A model generated the notes under the pieces. That model did no database searches. It was not told where the DNA came from and worked only from the letters and a program-made list of their open reading frames with translations. From Aphelocoma coerulescens (Eukaryota > Chordata > Aves > Passeriformes > Corvidae): a DNA stretch of 64,000 nucleotides. Positions within the stretch are counted from its first letter, which is position 1. Each line of letters starts with the position of its first letter. Both the position numbers and the translations under genes were made by a program. The DNA is taken from positions 1,958,501 to 2,022,500 of the forward strand of contig NW_027183949.1 in the NCBI RefSeq assembly GCF_041296385.1, read 5' to 3'. This document shows positions 11,015 through 24,208 of the stretch, one piece after another.

Positions 11015-13197
11015 CCAGCCCTCCCCCACCAGGTTTGGGAAAAAAGAATTTTCCTGGGAAGGAAGTGAAAGAGATAAAAACTATTTTTTTAACAAACACC
11101 CAGGAAAAGGATAACAATGCTAAATATTAAAACCTCTCGCTGTGCAGAGAAAGCTGGGATAATTTGAGAGTCCTTCCGTGTTTCGGTGGGGTCTCCTGAA
11201 ACATCCCTAGACAGCGAGGCCCGTGCAAAGAAATAGGGAGCGATTCTTGAGAGAAGTTGCAGAGCTCTTTCTTCTCCAGCCACATGGGCGGGGCACTGCC
11301 AAAGAACTGAGCAATCACGGCACAACCAGGGCCCTCCTGGCACAAGGCAACACAAAATAAGCAGTGCTGAACAGGATTAGGGCACATGTCAGCAGGGAGC
11401 AGGGAGACCCCCCGTGCCCAGGCCATGCCTCTACCCCAGGGTCCCCTCTCCCATGACCTCATGGCAGGGGGGAGGAACCCCAACACTTCCGTAGGTGCAG
11501 TCTCTCTCCTCCTCCTTGCAGCTGGCTCATGGGCCCACATTCAGGGCCCCCACCTCGGGAGAAAATTCTCCCAGTGTGGTCTGATGTTGAAAGAGTCAAG
11601 AAGAGAAGAGGGGAAAAAAAACCCCAAAGTCCCAGGAAAACAAAGTTCAACTCTCCATCTCCCTCCAGAGAAAAGGAGCTGAAAACTGGCTCAAAAGAAA
11701 CAAGGTTGCTTCCTCCGCTCTTGCTGCAAGCAGGATGCAGAGGAGTGTGGATGTGTGTCCTTGAACAAACGCTCTGAGAAGGTTGTCCGGTTTTTTTTCC
11801 TCTCCCCCCTCTCAGGCTCAGTTGAAAGGCACAGAAATGCACAAAGTTCACTTCTGGGCATAGAGCAGCGATAGGGGATACACACGATAAAGTCACCCCA
11901 AGACACAGGGACAGAGAATTCAGTGGAAAGACTCCGAGAATTCTGCTCCCAGAGATGGATCATTCCTGCTCACACTGACCCTTGTAGAAAGGGGACATCG
12001 TTCCAGGCAGCCTGTACTGAGCATGTGGCTCCTGAGTGGGGTTTGTTGTTTAGGAAACCTGCTCCGGCTTTTCCATTCTTTCCTTGCAAACAGGAAAACT
12101 TCTCCTGGGGCTGTGTGCAGGCAGAGCCCTGAGGAGAGCAGGTGGCACATGGTGCGCTGGGCTGGGACAGCCAGCTGCAGAGCTCAAGGGAAGAAGCCCA
12201 AAGTGTCACAATGGCTCCTTGCCTTCACATGCAACACCTGGGTCACAATGGTCTCCTTGATTCCATGAGGCCCCACTGTGTCACAATGGCTCCTTGGTTC
12301 CATCAGGTTCCGCAGTGTCCCCATGGTCTCCTTTGATCTGCATTGTCATCATGGACAATTGGTTCCATGAGGCCCCGCAGTGTCACAATGGTCCCTTGCT
12401 TCCATAGGTTTTACGTTGTAACAAAGGACTCCTTGCTTCTATGAGCTAGCCTGCTTTTTGCAGAGGTGTCTTTGGTTCCAACAAGGCCCCGCTGTGTCTC
12501 AGTGCACCCTGGCTTCCATGTGGATCTGGAGTATCACAAAGGCTCCTTGGTTCCACCAGGTCCTGCTGTGTCACAATGGGTCCTGTGGTCCCTGAGGCCT
12601 TCCAAAGTCATCATGGAGGCTTGCTTCCATGAGGTTCCATTATGTGCCAGTGGTCATCTTGGTTCCAGGAGTTTCCTTAGTGTCACAATGCTCTCCATGC
12701 TTCCATTAGGCCCTGCTTTGCCACAATGGTCCCCTTGTTTCCATGAGGCCCCGCTGTGTCACAATGGACGCACGGTTCCATGATGTTGCGTGGTGTCACC
12801 GTGCTCTTCTTGAATCCGCAGTGGAACCATGGACCATTGGTTCCATGCGGCCTGGCCGTGTCACAATGGGCTCCTTGATTCCATGATTCCCCACGGTGTC
12901 ACAATGGAGCCTTGTTTCTAGGAGGTTCTGTACTGTCACAATTGCCTCCTTGATGCCATCAGCCCCTGCAGTGTCACAATGGCTCCTTGGTTCCATGAGG
13001 AACACAATAGCTTGGCATAAGCATTGAGCAACAGCTGCTGAACACACCTGGCAACATCTGCTTGCATCAAAAGAGGGCTTCAAGCTGACAATGGCACCAG
13101 CAGCTTCCATCTGCAACAGACACCCAGGGAAAGGACAGGCTGTGCCGGTTTGGACAAATGTGGAGGAAAATATCCTCTGATAGAAGGCAGGTTACAC
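11015..13197 (+). repeat. Macrosatellite unit 6 (short, class-4-like front, class-1 rear)
   Basis: This is a 2,183-bp unit. The first part carries class-4-type variants: AACCTCTCG, CACAAGGCAAC, ATGTCAGCAGGG, six C in GACCCCCCGTG, and GAAGGTTGTCC near 11778. After about 11782 it is class 1 and matches unit 4 with the short minisatellite. The switch marks the junction of a 4,402-bp tandem duplication. Confidence 0.95.
12204..13008 (+). repeat. Minisatellite block of unit 6 (short form)
   Basis: This 805-bp block has the same variants as unit 4. Confidence 0.9.
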
Positions 13198-15416
13198 CCA
13201 GCCCTCCCCCACCAGGTTTGGGAAAAAAGAATTTTCCTGGGAAGAAAGTGAAAGAGATAAAAACTATTTTTTTAACAAACACACAGGAAAAGGATAACAA
13301 TGCTAAATATTAAAAGCTCTCGCTGTGCAGAGAAAGCTGGGATAATTTGAGAGTCCTTCCGTGTTTCGGTGGGGTCTCCTGAAACATCCCTAGACAGCGA
13401 GGCCCGTGCAAAGAAATAGGGAGCGATTCTTGAGAGAAGTTGCAGAGCTCTTTCTTCTCCAGCCACATGGGCGGGGCACTGCCAAAGAACTGAGCAATCA
13501 CGGCACAACCAGGGCCCTCCTGGCACAGGGCAACACAAAATAACCAGTGCTGAACAGGATTAGGGCACATGTGAGCAGGGAGCAGGGAGACCCCCGTGCC
13601 CAGGCCATGCCTCTACCCCAGGGTCCCCTCTCCCATGACCTCATGGCAGGGGGGAGGAACCCCAACACTTCCGTAGGTGTAGCCTCTCTCCTCCTCCTTG
13701 CAGCTGGCTCATGGGCCCACATTCAGGGCCCCCTCCTCGGGAGAAAATTCTCCCAGTGTGGTCTGATGTTGAAAGAGTCAAGAAGAGAAGAAGGGAAAAA
13801 AACCCCCGAAGTCCCAGGAAAACAAAGTTCAACTCTCCATCTCCCTCCAGAGAAAAGGAGCTGAAAACTGGCTCAAAAGAAACAAGGTTGCTTCCTCCGC
13901 TCTTGCTGCAAGCAGGATGCAGAGGAGTGGGGATGTGTGTCCTTGAACAAACGCTCTGAGAAGTTTGTCCGGTTTTTTTTCCTCTCCCCCCTCTCAGGCT
14001 CAGTTGAAAGGCACAGAAATGCACAAAGTTCACTTCTGGGCATAGAGCAGCGATAGGGGATACACACGATAAAGTCACCCCAAGACACAGGGACAGAGAA
14101 TTCAGTGGAAAGACTCCGAGAATTCTGCTCCCAGAGATGGATCATTCCTGCTCACACTGACCCTTGTAGAAAGGGGACATCGTTCCAGGCAGCCTGTACT
14201 GAGCATGTGGCTCCTGAGTGGGGTTTGTTGTTTAGGAAACCTGCTCCGGCTTTTCCATTCTTTCCTTCCAAACAGGAAAACTTCTCCTGGGGCTGTGTGC
14301 AGGCAGAGCCCTGAGGAGAGCAGGTGGCACATGGTGCGCTGGGCTGGGACAGCCAGCTGCAGAGCTCAAGGGAAGAAGCCCAAAGTGTCACAATGGCTCC
14401 TTGCCTTCACATGCAACACCTGGGTCACAATGGTCTCCTTGATTCCATGAGGCCCCACTGTGTCACAATGGCTCCTTGGTTCCATCAGGTTCCGCAGTGT
14501 CCCCATGGTCTCCTTTGATCCGCATTGTCATCATGGACAATTGGTTCCATGAGGCCCCGCAGTGTCACAATGGTCCCTTGCTTCCATAGCTTTTATGTTG
14601 TAACAATGGACTCCTTGCTTCCATGAGCTAGCCTGCTTTTTGCAGAGGTGTCTTTGGTTCCCACAAGGCCCCGCTGTGTCTCAGTGCACCCTGGCTTCCA
14701 TGTGGATCTGGAGTATCACAAAGGCTCCTTGGTTCCACCAGGTCCTGCTGTGTCACAATGGGTCCTGTGGTCCCTGAGGCCCTCCAAAGTCATCGTGGAG
14801 GCTTGCTTCCATGAGGTTCCATTATGTGCCAGTGGTCATCTTGGTTCCAGGAGTTTCCTTAGTGTCACAATGCTCTCCATGCTTCCATGATTCCCCACAA
14901 TGTCCCAATGCTCTCCATGCTTCCATTAGGCCCTGCTTTGCCACAATGGTCCCCTTGTTTCCATGAGGCCCCGCTGTGTCACAATGGACCTATGGTTCCA
15001 TGATGTTGCGTGGTGTCACCGTGCTCTTCTTGAATCCGCAGTGGAACCATGGACCATTGGTTCCATGCGGCCTGGCCGTGTCACAATGGGCTCCTTGATT
15101 CCATGATTCCCCACGGTGTCACAATGGAGCCTTGTTTCTAGGAGGTTCTGTACTGTCACAATTGCCTCCTTGATGCCATCAGCCCCTGCAGTGTCACAAT
15201 GGCTCCTTGGTTCCATGAGGAACACAATAGCTTGGCATAAGCATTGAGCAACAGCTGCTGAACACACCTGGCAACATCTGCTTGCATCAAAAGAGGGCGT
15301 CAAGCTGACAATGGCACCAGCAGCTTCCATCTGCAACAGAGACCCAGGAAAGGACAGGCTGTGCCGGTTTGAACAAATTTGGAGGAAAATATCCTCTGAT
15401 AGAAGGCAGCTTACAT
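13198..15416 (+). repeat. Macrosatellite unit 7 (long, class 1)
   Basis: This 2,219-bp unit is nearly identical to unit 5 and, at 15,410 bp downstream, to unit 14. It carries AAATAACCAGTGC near 13541 and TTTTATGTTG near 14591. Confidence 0.96.
14386..15228 (+). repeat. Minisatellite block of unit 7 (long form)
   Basis: This 843-bp block matches units 5 and 14. Confidence 0.9.
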
Positions 15417-17632
15417 CCAGCCCTCCCCCACCAGGTTTGGGAAAAAAGAATTTTCCTGGGAAGGAAGTGAAAGAGATAAAAACTATTTTTTTAACAAACA
15501 CCCAGGAAAAGGATAACAATGCTAAATATTAAAACCTCTCGCTGTGCAGAGAAACCTGGGATAATTTGAGAGTCCTTCCGTGTTTCGGTGGGGTCTCCTG
15601 AAACATCCCTAGACAGCGAGGCCCGTGCAAAGAAATAGGGAGCGATTCTTGAGAGAAGTTGCAGAGCTCTTTCTTCTCCAGCCACATGGGCGGGGCACTG
15701 CCAAAGAACTGAGCAATCACGGCACAACCAGGGCCCTCCTGGCACAAGGCAACACAAAATAAGCAGTGCTGAACAGGATTAGGGCACATGTCAGCAGGGA
15801 GCAGGGAGACCCCCCGTGCCCAGGCCATGCCTCTACCCCAGGGTCCCCTCTCCCATGACCTCATGGCAGGGGAGAGGAACCCCAACACTTCCGTAGGTGC
15901 AGTCTCTCTCCTCCTCCTTGCAGCTGGCTCATGGGCCCACATTCAGGGCCCCCACCTCGGGAGAAAATTCTCCCAATGTGGTCTGATGTTGAAAGAGTCA
16001 AGAAGAGAAGAGGGGAAAAAAAACCCCAAAGTCCCAGGAAAACAAAGTTCAACTCTCCATCTCCCTCCAGAGAAAAGGAGCTGAAAACTGGCTCAAAAGA
16101 AACAAGGTTGCTTCCTCCGCTCTTGCTGCAAGCAGGATGCAGAGGAGTGTGGATGTGTGTCCTTGAACAAACGCTCTGAGAAGGTTGTCCGGTTTTTTTT
16201 CCTCTCCCCCCTCTCAGGCTCAGTTGAAAGGCACAGAAATGCACAAAGTTCACTTCTGGGCATAGAGCAGCGATAGGGGATACACACGATAAAGTCACCC
16301 CAAGACACAGGGACAGAGAATTCAGTGGAAAGACTCCGAGAATTCTGCTCCCAGAGATCATTCCTGCTCACACTGACCCTTGCAGAAAGGGGACATCGTT
16401 CCAGGCAGCCTGTACTGAGCATGTGGCTCCTGAGTGGGGTTTGTTGTTTAGGAAACCTGCTCAGGCTTTTCCATTCTTTCCTGGCAAACAGGAAAACTTC
16501 TCCTGGGGCTGTGTGCAGGCAGAGCCCTGAGGAGAGCAGGTGGCACATGGTGCGCTGGGCTGGGACAGCCAGCTGCAGAGCTCAAGGGAAGAAGCCCAAA
16601 GTGTCACAATGGCTCCTTGCCTTCACATGCAACACCTGGGTCACAATGGTCTCCTTGATTCCATGAGGCCCCACTGTGTCACAATGGCTCCTTGGTTCCA
16701 TCAGGTTCCGCAGTGTCACCATGGTCTCCTTTGATCCGCACTGTCATCATGGACAATTGGTTCCATGAGGCCCCGCAGTGTCACAATGGTCCCTTGCTTC
16801 CATAGCTTTTACGTTGTAACAATGGACTCCTTGCTTCTATGAGCTAGCGTGCTTTTTGCAGAGGTGTCTTTGGTTCCCACAAGGCCCCGCTGTGTCTCAG
16901 TGCACCCTGGCTTCCATGTGGATCTGGAGTATCACAAAGGCTCCTTGGTTCCACCAGGTCCTGCTGTGTCACAATGGGTCCTGTGGTCCCTGAGGCCCTC
17001 CAAAGTCATCGTGGAGGCTTGCTTCCATGAGGTTCCATTATGTGCCAGTGGTCATCTTGGTTCCAGGAGTTTCCTTAGTGTCACAATGCTCTCCATGCTT
17101 CCATGATTCCCCACAATGTCCCAATGCTCTCCATGCTTCCATTAGGCCCTGCTTTGCCACAATGGTCCCCTTGTTTCCATGAGGCCCCGCTGTGTCACAA
17201 TGGACGCATGGTTCCATGATGTTGCGTGGTGTCACCGTGCTCTTCTTGAATCCGCAGTGGAACAATGGACCATTGGTTCCATGCGGCCTGGCCGTGTCAC
17301 AATGGGCTCCTTGATTCCATGATTCCCCACGGTGTCACAATGGAGCCTTGTTTCTAGGAGGTTCTGTACTGTCACAATTGGCTCCTTGATGCCATCAGCC
17401 CCTGCAGAGTCACAATGGCTCCTTGGTTCCATGAGGAACACAATAGCTTGGCATAAGCATTGAGCAACAGCTGCTGAACACACCTGGCAACATCTGCTTG
17501 CATCAAAAGAGGGCGTCAAGCTGACAATGGCACCAGCAGCTTCCATCTGCAACAGAGACCCAGGAAAGGACAGGCTGTGCCGGTTTGAACAAATTTGGAG
17601 GAAAATATCCTCTGATAGAAGGCAGCTTACAT
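15417..17632 (+). repeat. Macrosatellite unit 8 (long, class 4)
   Basis: This is a 2,216-bp unit. Class-4 markers are GAGATCATTCCTG with CCCTTGCAGAAAG near 16357-16387, CTGCTCAGGC and CTGGCAAAC near 16459-16484. The minisatellite has GTCACCATGG, CACTGTCATC and GAGCTAGCGTGC. The tail has CAGAGTCACAATGG near 17405. It is a 15,410-bp-offset partner of unit 15. Confidence 0.96.
16602..17444 (+). repeat. Minisatellite block of unit 8 (long form)
   Basis: This 843-bp block has class-4 variants GTCACCATGG, CACTGTC and GCTAGCGTGC. The mosaic unit 18 carries this block type. Confidence 0.9.
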
Positions 17633-19808
17633 CCAGCCCTCCCCCACCAGGTTTGGGAAAAAAGAATTTTCCTGGGAAGGAAGTGAAAGAGATAAAAACT
17701 ATTTTTTTAACAAACACCCAGGAAAAGGATAACAATGCTAAATATTAAAACCTCTCGCTGTGCAGAGAAACCTGGGATAATTTGAGAGTCCTTCCGTGTT
17801 TCGGTGGGGTCTCCTGAAACATCCCTAGACAGCGAGGCCCGTGCAAAGAAATAGGGAGCGATTCTTGAGAGAAGTTGCAGAGCTCTTTCTTCTCCAGCCA
17901 CATGGGCGGGGCACTGCCAAAGAACTGAGCAATCACGGCACAAGCAGGGCCCTCCTGGCACAGGGCAACACAAAATGAGCAGTGCTGAATAGGATTAGGG
18001 CACATTTAAGCAAGGAGACCCCCGTGCCCAGGCCATGCCTTTACCCCAGGGTCCCCTCTCCCATGACCTCATGGCAGGGGGGAGGAACCCCAACACTTCC
18101 GTAGGTGTAGCCTCTCTCCTCCTCCTTGCAGCTGGCTCATGGGCCCACATTCAGGGCCCCCACCTCGGCAGAAAATTCTCCCAATGTGGTCTGATGTGGA
18201 AAAAGTCAAGAAGAGAAGAAGGGAAAAAAAAACCCCGAAGTCCCAGGAAAACAAAGTTCAACTCTCCATCTCCCTCCAGAGAAAAGGAGCTGAAAACTGG
18301 CTCAAAAGAAACAAGGTTGCTTCCTTCGCTCTTGCTGCAAGCAGGATGCAGAGGAGTGTGGATGTGTGTCCTTGAACAAACGCTCTGAGAAGTTTGTCCG
18401 GTTTTTTTTCCTCTCCCCCCTCTCAGGCTCAGTTGAAAGGCACAGAAATGCACAAAGTTCACTTCTGGGCATAGAGCAGCAATAGGGGATACACATGATA
18501 AAGTCACCCCAAGACACAGGGACAGAGAATTCAGTGGAAAGACTCCGAGAATTCTGCTCCCAGAGATCATTCATTCCTGCTCACCCTGACCCTTGTAGAA
18601 AGGGGACATCGTTCCAGGCAGCCTGTACTGAGCATGTGGCTCCTGAGTGGGGTTTGTTGTTTAGGAAACCTGCTCCGGCTTTTCCATTCTTTCCTTGCAA
18701 ACAGGAAAACTTCTCCTGGGGCTGTGTGCAGGCAGAGCCCTGAGGAGAGCAGGTGGCACATGGTGCGCTGGGCTGGGACAGCCAGCTGCAGAGCTCAAGG
18801 GAAGAAGCCCAAAGTGTCACAATGGCTCCTTGCCTTCACATGCAACACCTGGGTCACAATGGTCTCCTTGATTCCATGAGGCCCCACTGTGTCACAATGG
18901 CTCCTTGGTTCCATCAGGTTCCGCAGTGTCCCCATGGTCTCCTTTGATCCGCATTGTCATCATGGACAATTGGTTCCATGAGGCCCCGCAGTGTCACAAT
19001 GGTCCCTTGCTTCCATAGGTTTGATGTTGTAACAATGGACTCCTTGCTTCTATGAGCTAGCCTGCTTTTTGCAGAGGGGTCTTTGGTTCCAACAAGGCCC
19101 CGCTGTGTCTCAGTGCACCCTGGCTTCCATGTGGATCTGGAGTATCACAAAGGCTCCTTGGTTCCACCAGGTCCTGCTGTGTCACAATGGGTCCTGTGGT
19201 CCCTGAGGCCTTCCAAAGTCATCATGGAGGCTTGCTTCCATGAGGTTCCATTATGTGCCAGTGGTCATCTTGGTTCCAGGAGTTTCCTTAGTGTCACAAT
19301 GCTCTCCATGCTTCCATTAGGCCCTGCTTTGCCACAATGGTCCCCTTGTTTCCATGAGGCCCCGCTGTGTCACAATGGACGCACGGTTCCATGATGTTGC
19401 GTGGTGTCACCGTGCTCTTCTTGAATCCGCAGTGGAACCATGGACCATTGGTTCCATGCGGCCTGGCCGTGTCACAATGGGCTCCTTGATTCCATGATTC
19501 CCCACGGTGTCACAATGGAGCCTTGTTTCTAGGAGGTTCTGTACTGTCACAATTGCCTCCTTGATGCCATCAGCCCCTGCAGTGTCACAATGGCTCCTTG
19601 GTTCCATGAGGAACACAATAGCTTGGCATAAGCATTGAGCAACAGCTGCTGAACACACCTGGCAACATCTGCTTGCATCAAAAGAGGGCGTCAAGCTGAC
19701 AATGGCACCAGCAGCTTCCATCTGCAACAGACACCCAGGGAAAGGACAGGCTGTGCCGGTTTGGACAAATGTGGAGGAAAATATCCTCTGATAGAAGGCA
19801 GGTTACAC
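17633..19808 (+). repeat. Macrosatellite unit 9 (short, class 2)
   Basis: This is a 2,176-bp unit with the 7-bp ACATTTAAGC deletion, CTCGGCAGAAAA near 18165, and GGTTTGATGTTG near 19018. Matching copies are unit 16 (+15,410) and unit 19 (+21,986). Confidence 0.96.
18815..19619 (+). repeat. Minisatellite block of unit 9 (short form)
   Basis: This 805-bp block has GGTTTGATGTTG, shared with units 16 and 19. Confidence 0.9.
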
Positions 19809-21990
19809 CCAGCCCTCCCCCACCAGGTTTGGGAAAAAAGAATTTTCCTGGGAAGAAAGTGAAAGAGATAAAAACTATTTTTTTAACAAACACCCAGGAA
19901 AAGGATAACAATGCTAAATATTAAAAGCTCTCGCTGTGCAGAGAAAGCTGGGATAATTTGAGAGTCCTTCCGTGTTTCGGTGGGGTCTCCTGAAACATCC
20001 CTAGACAGCGAGGCCCGTGCAAAGAAATAGGGAGCGATTCTTGAGAGAAGTTGCAGAGCTCTTTCTTCTCCAGCCACATGGGCGGGGCACTGCCAAAGAA
20101 CTGAGCAATCACGGCACAACCAGGGCCCTCCTGGCACAGGGCAACACAAAATAAGCAGTGCTGAACAGGATTAGGGCACATGTGAGCAGGGAGCAGGGAG
20201 ACCCCCGTGCCCAGGCCATGCCTCTACCCCAGGGTCCCCTCTCCCATGACCTCATGGCAGGGGGGAGGAACCCCAACACTTCCGTAGGTGTAGCCTCTCT
20301 CCTCCTCCTTGCAGCTGGCTCATGGGCCCACATTCAGGGCCCCCTCCTCGGGAGAAAATTCTCCCAGTGTGGTCTGATGTTGAAAGAGTCAAGAAGAGAA
20401 GAAGGGAAAAAAACCCCCGAAGTCCCAGGAAAACAAAGTTCAACTCTCCATCTCCCTCCAGAGAAAAGGAGCTGAAAACTGGCTCAAAAGAAACAAGGTT
20501 GCTTCCTCCGCTCTTGCTGCAAGCAGGATGCAGAGGAGTGGGGATGTGTGTCCTTGAACAAACGCTCTGAGAAGTTTGTCCGGTTTTTTTTCCTCTCCCC
20601 CCTCTCAGGCTCAGTTGAAAGGCACAGAAACGCACAAAGTTCACTTCTGGGCATAGAGCAGCGATAGGGGATACACACGATAAAGTCACCCCAAGACACA
20701 GGGACAGAGAATTCAGTGGAAAGACTCCGAGAATTCTGCTCCCAGAGATGGATCATTCCTGCTCACACTGACCCTTGTAGAAAGGGGACATCGCTCCAGG
20801 CAGCCTGTACTGAGCATGTGGCTCCTGAGTGGGGTTTGTTGTTTAGGAAACCTGGTCCGGCTTTTCCATTCTTTCCTTCCAAACAGGAAAACTTCTCCTG
20901 GGGCTGTGTGCAGGCAGAGCCCTGAGGAGAGCAGGTGGCACATGGTGCGCTGGGCTGGGACAGCCAGCTGCAGAGCTCAAGGGAAGAAGCCCAAAGTGTC
21001 ACAATGGCTCCTTGCCTTCACATGCAACACCTGGGTCACAATGGTCTCCTTGATTCCATGAGGCCCCACTGTGTCACAATGGCTCCTTGGTTCCATCAGG
21101 TTCCGCAGTGTCCCCATGGTCTCCTTTGATCCGCATTGTCATCATGGACAATTGGTTCCATGAGGCCCCGCAGTGTCACAATGGTCCCTTGCTTCCATAG
21201 GTTTTACGTTGTAACAATGGACTCCTTGCTTCCATGAGCTAGCCTGCTTTTTGCAGAGGGGTCTTTGGTTCCAACAAGGCCCCGCTGTGTCTCAGTGCAC
21301 CCTGGCTTCCATGTGGATCTGGAGTATCACAAAGGCTCCTTGGTTCCACCAGGTCCTGCTGTGTCACAATGGGTCCTGTGGTCCCTGAGGCCTTCCAAAG
21401 TCATCATGGAGGCTTGCTTCCATGAGGTTCCATTATGTGCCAGTGGTCATCTTGGTTCCAGGAGTTTCCTTAGTGTCACAATGCTCTCCATGCTTCCATT
21501 AGGCCCTGCTTTGCCACAATGGTCCCCTTGTTTCCATGAGGCCCCGCTGTGTCACAATGGACGCACGGTTCCATGATGTTGCGTGGTGTCACCGTGCTCT
21601 TCTTGAATCCGCAGTGGAACCATGGACCATTGGTTCCATGCGGCCTGGCCGTGTCACAATGGGCTCCTTGATTCCATGATTCCCCACGGTGTCACAATGG
21701 AGCCTTGTTTCTAGGAGGTTCTGTACTGTCACAATTGGCTCCTTGATGCCATCAGCCCCTGCAGTGTCACAATGGCTCCTTGGTTCCATGAGGAACACAA
21801 TAGCTTGGCATAAGCATTGAGCAACAGCTGCTGAACACACCTGGCAACATCTGCTTGCATCAAAAGAGGGCTTCAAGCTGACAATGGCACCAGCAGCTTC
21901 CATCTGCAACAGACACCCAGGGAAAGGACAGGCTGTGCCGGTTTGGACAAATGTGGAGGAAAATATCCTCTGATAGAAGGCAGGTTACAC
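19809..21990 (+). repeat. Macrosatellite unit 10 (short, class 1)
   Basis: This is a 2,182-bp unit with the markers CAGAAACGCAC near 20626, ATCGCTCCAGG near 20790 and CCTGGTCCGGC near 20852. These occur together again only in units 17 and 20. Confidence 0.96.
20997..21801 (+). repeat. Minisatellite block of unit 10 (short form)
   Basis: This 805-bp block has CAATTGGCTCC near its end, shared with unit 17. Confidence 0.9.
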
Positions 21991-24208
21991 CCAGCCCTCC
22001 CCCACCAGGTTTGGGAAAAAAGAATTTTCCTGGGAAGAAAGTGAAAGAGATAAAAACTATTTTTTTAACAAACACACAGGAAAAGGATAACAATGCTAAA
22101 TATTAAAAGCTCTCGCTGTGCAGAGAAAGCTGGGATAATTTGAGAGTCCTTCCGTGTTTCGGTGGGGTCTCCTGAAACATCCCTAGACAGCGAGGCCCGT
22201 GCAAAGAAATAGGGAGTGATTCTTGAGAGAAGTTGCAGAGCTCTTTCTTCTCCAGCCACATGGGCGGGGCACTGCCAAAGAACTGAGCAATCACGGCACA
22301 ACCAGGGCCCTCCTGGCACAGGGCAACACAAAATAAGCAGTGCTGAACAGGATTAGGGCACATGTGAGCAGGGAGCAGGGAGACCCCCGTGCCCAGGCCA
22401 TGCCTCTACCCCAGGGTCCCCTCTCCCATGACCTCATGGCAGGGGGGAGGAACCCCAACACTTCCGTAGGTGTAGCCTCTCTCCTCCTCCTTGCAGCTGG
22501 CTCATGGGCCCACATTCAGGGCCCCCTCCTCGGGAGAAAATTCTCCCAGTGTGGTCTGATGTTGAAAGAGTCAAGAAGAGAAGAAGGGAAAAAAACCCCC
22601 GAAGTCCCAGGAAAACAAAGTTCAACTCTCCATCTCCCTCCAGAGAAAAGGAGCTGAAAACTGGCTCAAAAGAAACAAGGTTGCTTCCTCCGCTCTTGCT
22701 GCAAGCAGGATGCAGAGGAGTGGGGATGTGTGTCCTTGAACAAACGCTCTGAGAAGTTTGTCCGGTTTTTTTCCTCTCCCCCCTCTCAGGCTCAGTTGAA
22801 AGGCACAGAAATGCACAAAGTTCACTTCTGGGCATAGAGCAGCGATAGGGGATACACACGATAAAGTCACCCCAAGACACAGGGACAGAGAATTCAGTGG
22901 AAAGACTCCGAGAATTCTGCTCCCAGAGATCATTCATTCCTGCTCACACTGACCCTTGTAGAAAGGGGACATCGTTCCAGGCAGCCTGTACTGAGCATGT
23001 GGCTCCTGAGTGGGGTTTGTTGTTTAGGAAACCTGCTCCGGCTTTTCCATTCTTTCCTTGCAAACAGGAAAACTTCTCCTGGGGCTGTGTGCAGGCAGAG
23101 CCCTGAGGAGAGCAGGTGGCACATGGTGCGCTGGGCTGGGACAGCCAGCTGCAGAGCTCAAGGGAAGAAGCCCAAAGTGTCACAATGGCTCCTTGCCTTC
23201 ACATGCAACACCTGGGTCACAATGGTCTCCTTGATTCCATGAGGCCCCACTGTGTCACAATGGCTCCTTGGTTCCATCAGGTTCCGCAGTGTCCCCATGG
23301 TCTCCTTTGATCCGCATTGTCATCATGGACAATTGGTTCCATGAGGCCCCGCAGTGTCACAATGGTCCCTTGCTTCCATAGCTTTGATGTTGTAACAATG
23401 GACTCCTTGCTTCCATGAGCTAGCCTGCTTTTTGCAGAGGTGTCTTTGGTTCCCACAAGGCCCCGCTGTGTCTCAGTGCACCCTGGCTTCCATGTGGATC
23501 TGGAGTATCACAAAGGCTCCTTGGTTCCACCAGGTCCTGCTGTGTCACAATGGGTCCTGTGGTCCCTGAGGCCCTCCAAAGTCATCGTGGAGGCTTGCTT
23601 CCATGAGGTTCCATTATGTGCCAGTGGTCATCTTGGTTCCAGGAGTTTCCTTAGTGTCACAATGCTCTCCATGCTTCCATGATTCCCCACAATGTCCCAA
23701 TGCTCTCCATGCTTCCATTAGGCCCTGCTTTGCCACAATGGTCCCCTTGTTTCCATGAGGCCCCGCTGTGTCACAATGGACGCACGGTTCCATGATGTTG
23801 CGTGGTGTCACCGTGCTCTTCTTGAATCCGCAGTGGAACCATGGACCATTGGTTCCATGCGGCCTGGCCGTGTCACAATGGGCTCCTTGATTCCATGATT
23901 CCCCACGGTGTCACAATGGAGCCTTGTTTCTAGGAGGTTCTGTACTGTCACAATTGCCTCCTTGATGCCATCAGCCCCTGCAGTGTCACAATGGCTCCTT
24001 GGTTCCATGAGGAACACAATAGCTTGGCATAAGCATTGAGCAACAGCTGCTGAACACACCTGGCAACATCTGCTTGCATCAAAAGAGGGCGTCAAGCTGA
24101 CAATGGCACCAGCAGCTTCCATCTGCAACAGAGACCCAGGAAAGGACAGGCTGTGCCGGTTTGAACAAATTTGGAGGAAAATATCCTCTGATAGAAGGCA
24201 GCTTACAT
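21991..24208 (+). repeat. Macrosatellite unit 11 (long, class 3)
   Basis: This is a 2,218-bp unit. Class-3 markers are GGGAGTGATTC near 22211, a seven-T run (eight in the other classes) in CCGG(T)nCCTC near 22764, and GATCATTCATTCC followed by CTCACACTGAC. The front matches unit 18; the whole unit matches units 21 and 24. Confidence 0.96.
23178..24020 (+). repeat. Minisatellite block of unit 11 (long form)
   Basis: This 843-bp block has GCTTTGATGTTG, shared with units 21 and 24. Confidence 0.9.

Larger units (their letters stand above)
7380..11781 (+). repeat. 4,402-bp two-unit tandem duplication, copy 1
   Basis: It spans from mid-unit 4 to mid-unit 6. The next 4,402 bp repeat it with only a few differences seen, such as the base at about 10616 (C here, A at about 15018), AAAGCTGGG versus AAACCTGGG near 11151 and 15553, and GGGGGGAGG versus GGGGAGAGG near 11469 and 15870. 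Confidence 0.85.
11782..16183 (+). repeat. 4,402-bp two-unit tandem duplication, copy 2
   Basis: This is the direct tandem copy of 7380-11781. The left limit is the base in GAAG(T/G)TTGTCC, which differs between units 4 and 6. Similarity continues to about 16357, where unit 8 changes to the class-4 sequence. Confidence 0.85.
11782..23293 (+). repeat. ~11.5-kb segment recurring at +15,410 bp, copy 1
   Basis: Rear of unit 6 through front of unit 11. Class order, the 38-bp states and private variants all recur 15,410 bp downstream. The right limit is GTCCCCATGG in unit 11 against GTCACCATGG in unit 18. Confidence 0.85.

Noticed and set aside
10524..11117. 197-codon minus-strand open frame, the longest in the window, and its 167-codon relatives
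   Set aside because: It crosses the minisatellite and the unit tail. It exists in this length only through one substitution near 10616, and in many units a 1-bp indel (CCCAGGAAAGG versus CCCAGGGAAAGG) shifts the frame. No domain is recognisable.
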